Assembly (NCBI GenBank): GCA_043802345.1
Contig: JAZDLC010000447.1
Location: 1-30,568 of the forward strand
Reading direction: 5' to 3'
From: JAZDLC01 sp043802345
GTDB taxonomy: Bacteria > Planctomycetota > B15-G4 > JADJEK01
Length of the DNA: 30,568 nucleotides
In this document: piece by piece, positions 30,423 to 30,568 of the stretch
Layout: each line of letters starts with the position of its first letter
Position numbering within the stretch: the stretch's first letter is position 1
Position numbers and translations under genes: made by a program
Notes under the pieces: model-generated
Database searches by the model: none
Told to the model about the DNA's origin: nothing
Seen by the model: only the letters and a program-made list of their open reading frames with translations

Positions 30423-30568
30423 TGAGCGACCCGACCCGACGTGATGTCCTGATCAGCGGCGCCGCCGCCTTCCTGTCCGCTTCGATCCCCTTTCCCACTT
30501 CCGCCTTCGGGCGGGACAGGGTGGCCGCCAACGACAAGATCGGCCTCGGGCTGATCGGCGCCGGTGGC
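30419..30568 (+). CDS. Gfo/Idh/MocA family oxidoreductase, Tat type, 3' end outside the window
   Basis: Only the first 50 codons are present. They read as a Tat signal (DPTRRDVLISGAAAFL, then SAFGRD) followed by NDKIGLGLIGAGG, the opening of the Rossmann nucleotide-binding fold of this family. ATG 30419 overlaps the PmoA-like stop by 4 nt; the second ATG at 30422 is in frame and equally possible. A second exported dehydrogenase next to a PmoA-like gene suggests a sugar-derivative pathway outside the cytoplasm. Confidence 0.85.
   Translation, partial: MMSDPTRRDVLISGAAAFLSASIPFPTSAFGRDRVAANDKIGLGLIGAGG

Overview
The window is GC-rich bacterial chromosome, densely packed with complete genes. 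It has no rRNA, tRNA, CRISPR array, integrase, transposase or phage gene that I can see. The gene families point to Planctomycetota or a phylum with similar content (Acidobacteriota, Verrucomicrobiota). They are a ThuA/HEAT/discoidin lipoprotein, Tat-exported Gfo/Idh/MocA dehydrogenases, a PmoA-like (DUF6807) protein, a BlaI plus M56 pair, and a secreted protein ending in a module I remember from planctomycete secretomes. The assignment rests on remembered family distribution, not on a marker gene.

Layout. 1-568: no convincing gene, but an 18-nt inverted repeat and a 22-nt direct repeat. 636-3466 (+): an M3 oligopeptidase lipoprotein and a small lipoprotein. 3476-6844 (-): a large exported GH38-like glycosidase. 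7071-9409 (+): a BlaI-type repressor overlapping an M56 membrane protease that carries a LysM domain instead of a beta-lactam sensor; these two are divergent from the glycosidase. 9491-11502 (-): a two-gene unit of an unknown propeller-like protein and an isoprenylcysteine-methyltransferase-like membrane protein. 11725-13401 (+): an M28 peptidase lipoprotein. 13520-16291 (-): a multidomain secreted zincin, divergent from 16480-17544 (+), an exported S9-like peptidase/esterase. 17579-19132 (-): an orphan family 5 (NikA/peptide type) solute-binding protein. 19331-20770 (-): a secreted protein with two 137-residue repeats. 21174-22823 (-): a membrane-anchored carboxypeptidase-regulatory-like protein. 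22960-24285 (-): L-lysine 6-aminotransferase. 24602-29236 (-): a Gfo/Idh dehydrogenase followed by the ThuA/HEAT/discoidin lipoprotein. Divergent from these, 29397 to the window end (+): a PmoA-like protein and the start of a second Tat-type Gfo/Idh gene that is cut by the edge.

How the genes fit together. Two themes recur. One is peptide breakdown outside the cytoplasm: M3, M28, S9 and zincin proteins all carry export signals, with an oligopeptide-type binding protein and a lysine aminotransferase nearby. The other is carbohydrate turnover: the GH38-like enzyme, and the ThuA/Gfo-Idh/PmoA block typical of sugar-derivative catabolism. The point most worth a second look is the BlaI/M56-LysM pair, which looks like a protease-relieved repressor switch that could read peptidoglycan instead of beta-lactams. 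It sits across a regulatory-looking spacer from the glycosidase. I see no single complete undescribed system. The strongest leads are that pair, the propeller/methyltransferase unit and the multidomain zincin.
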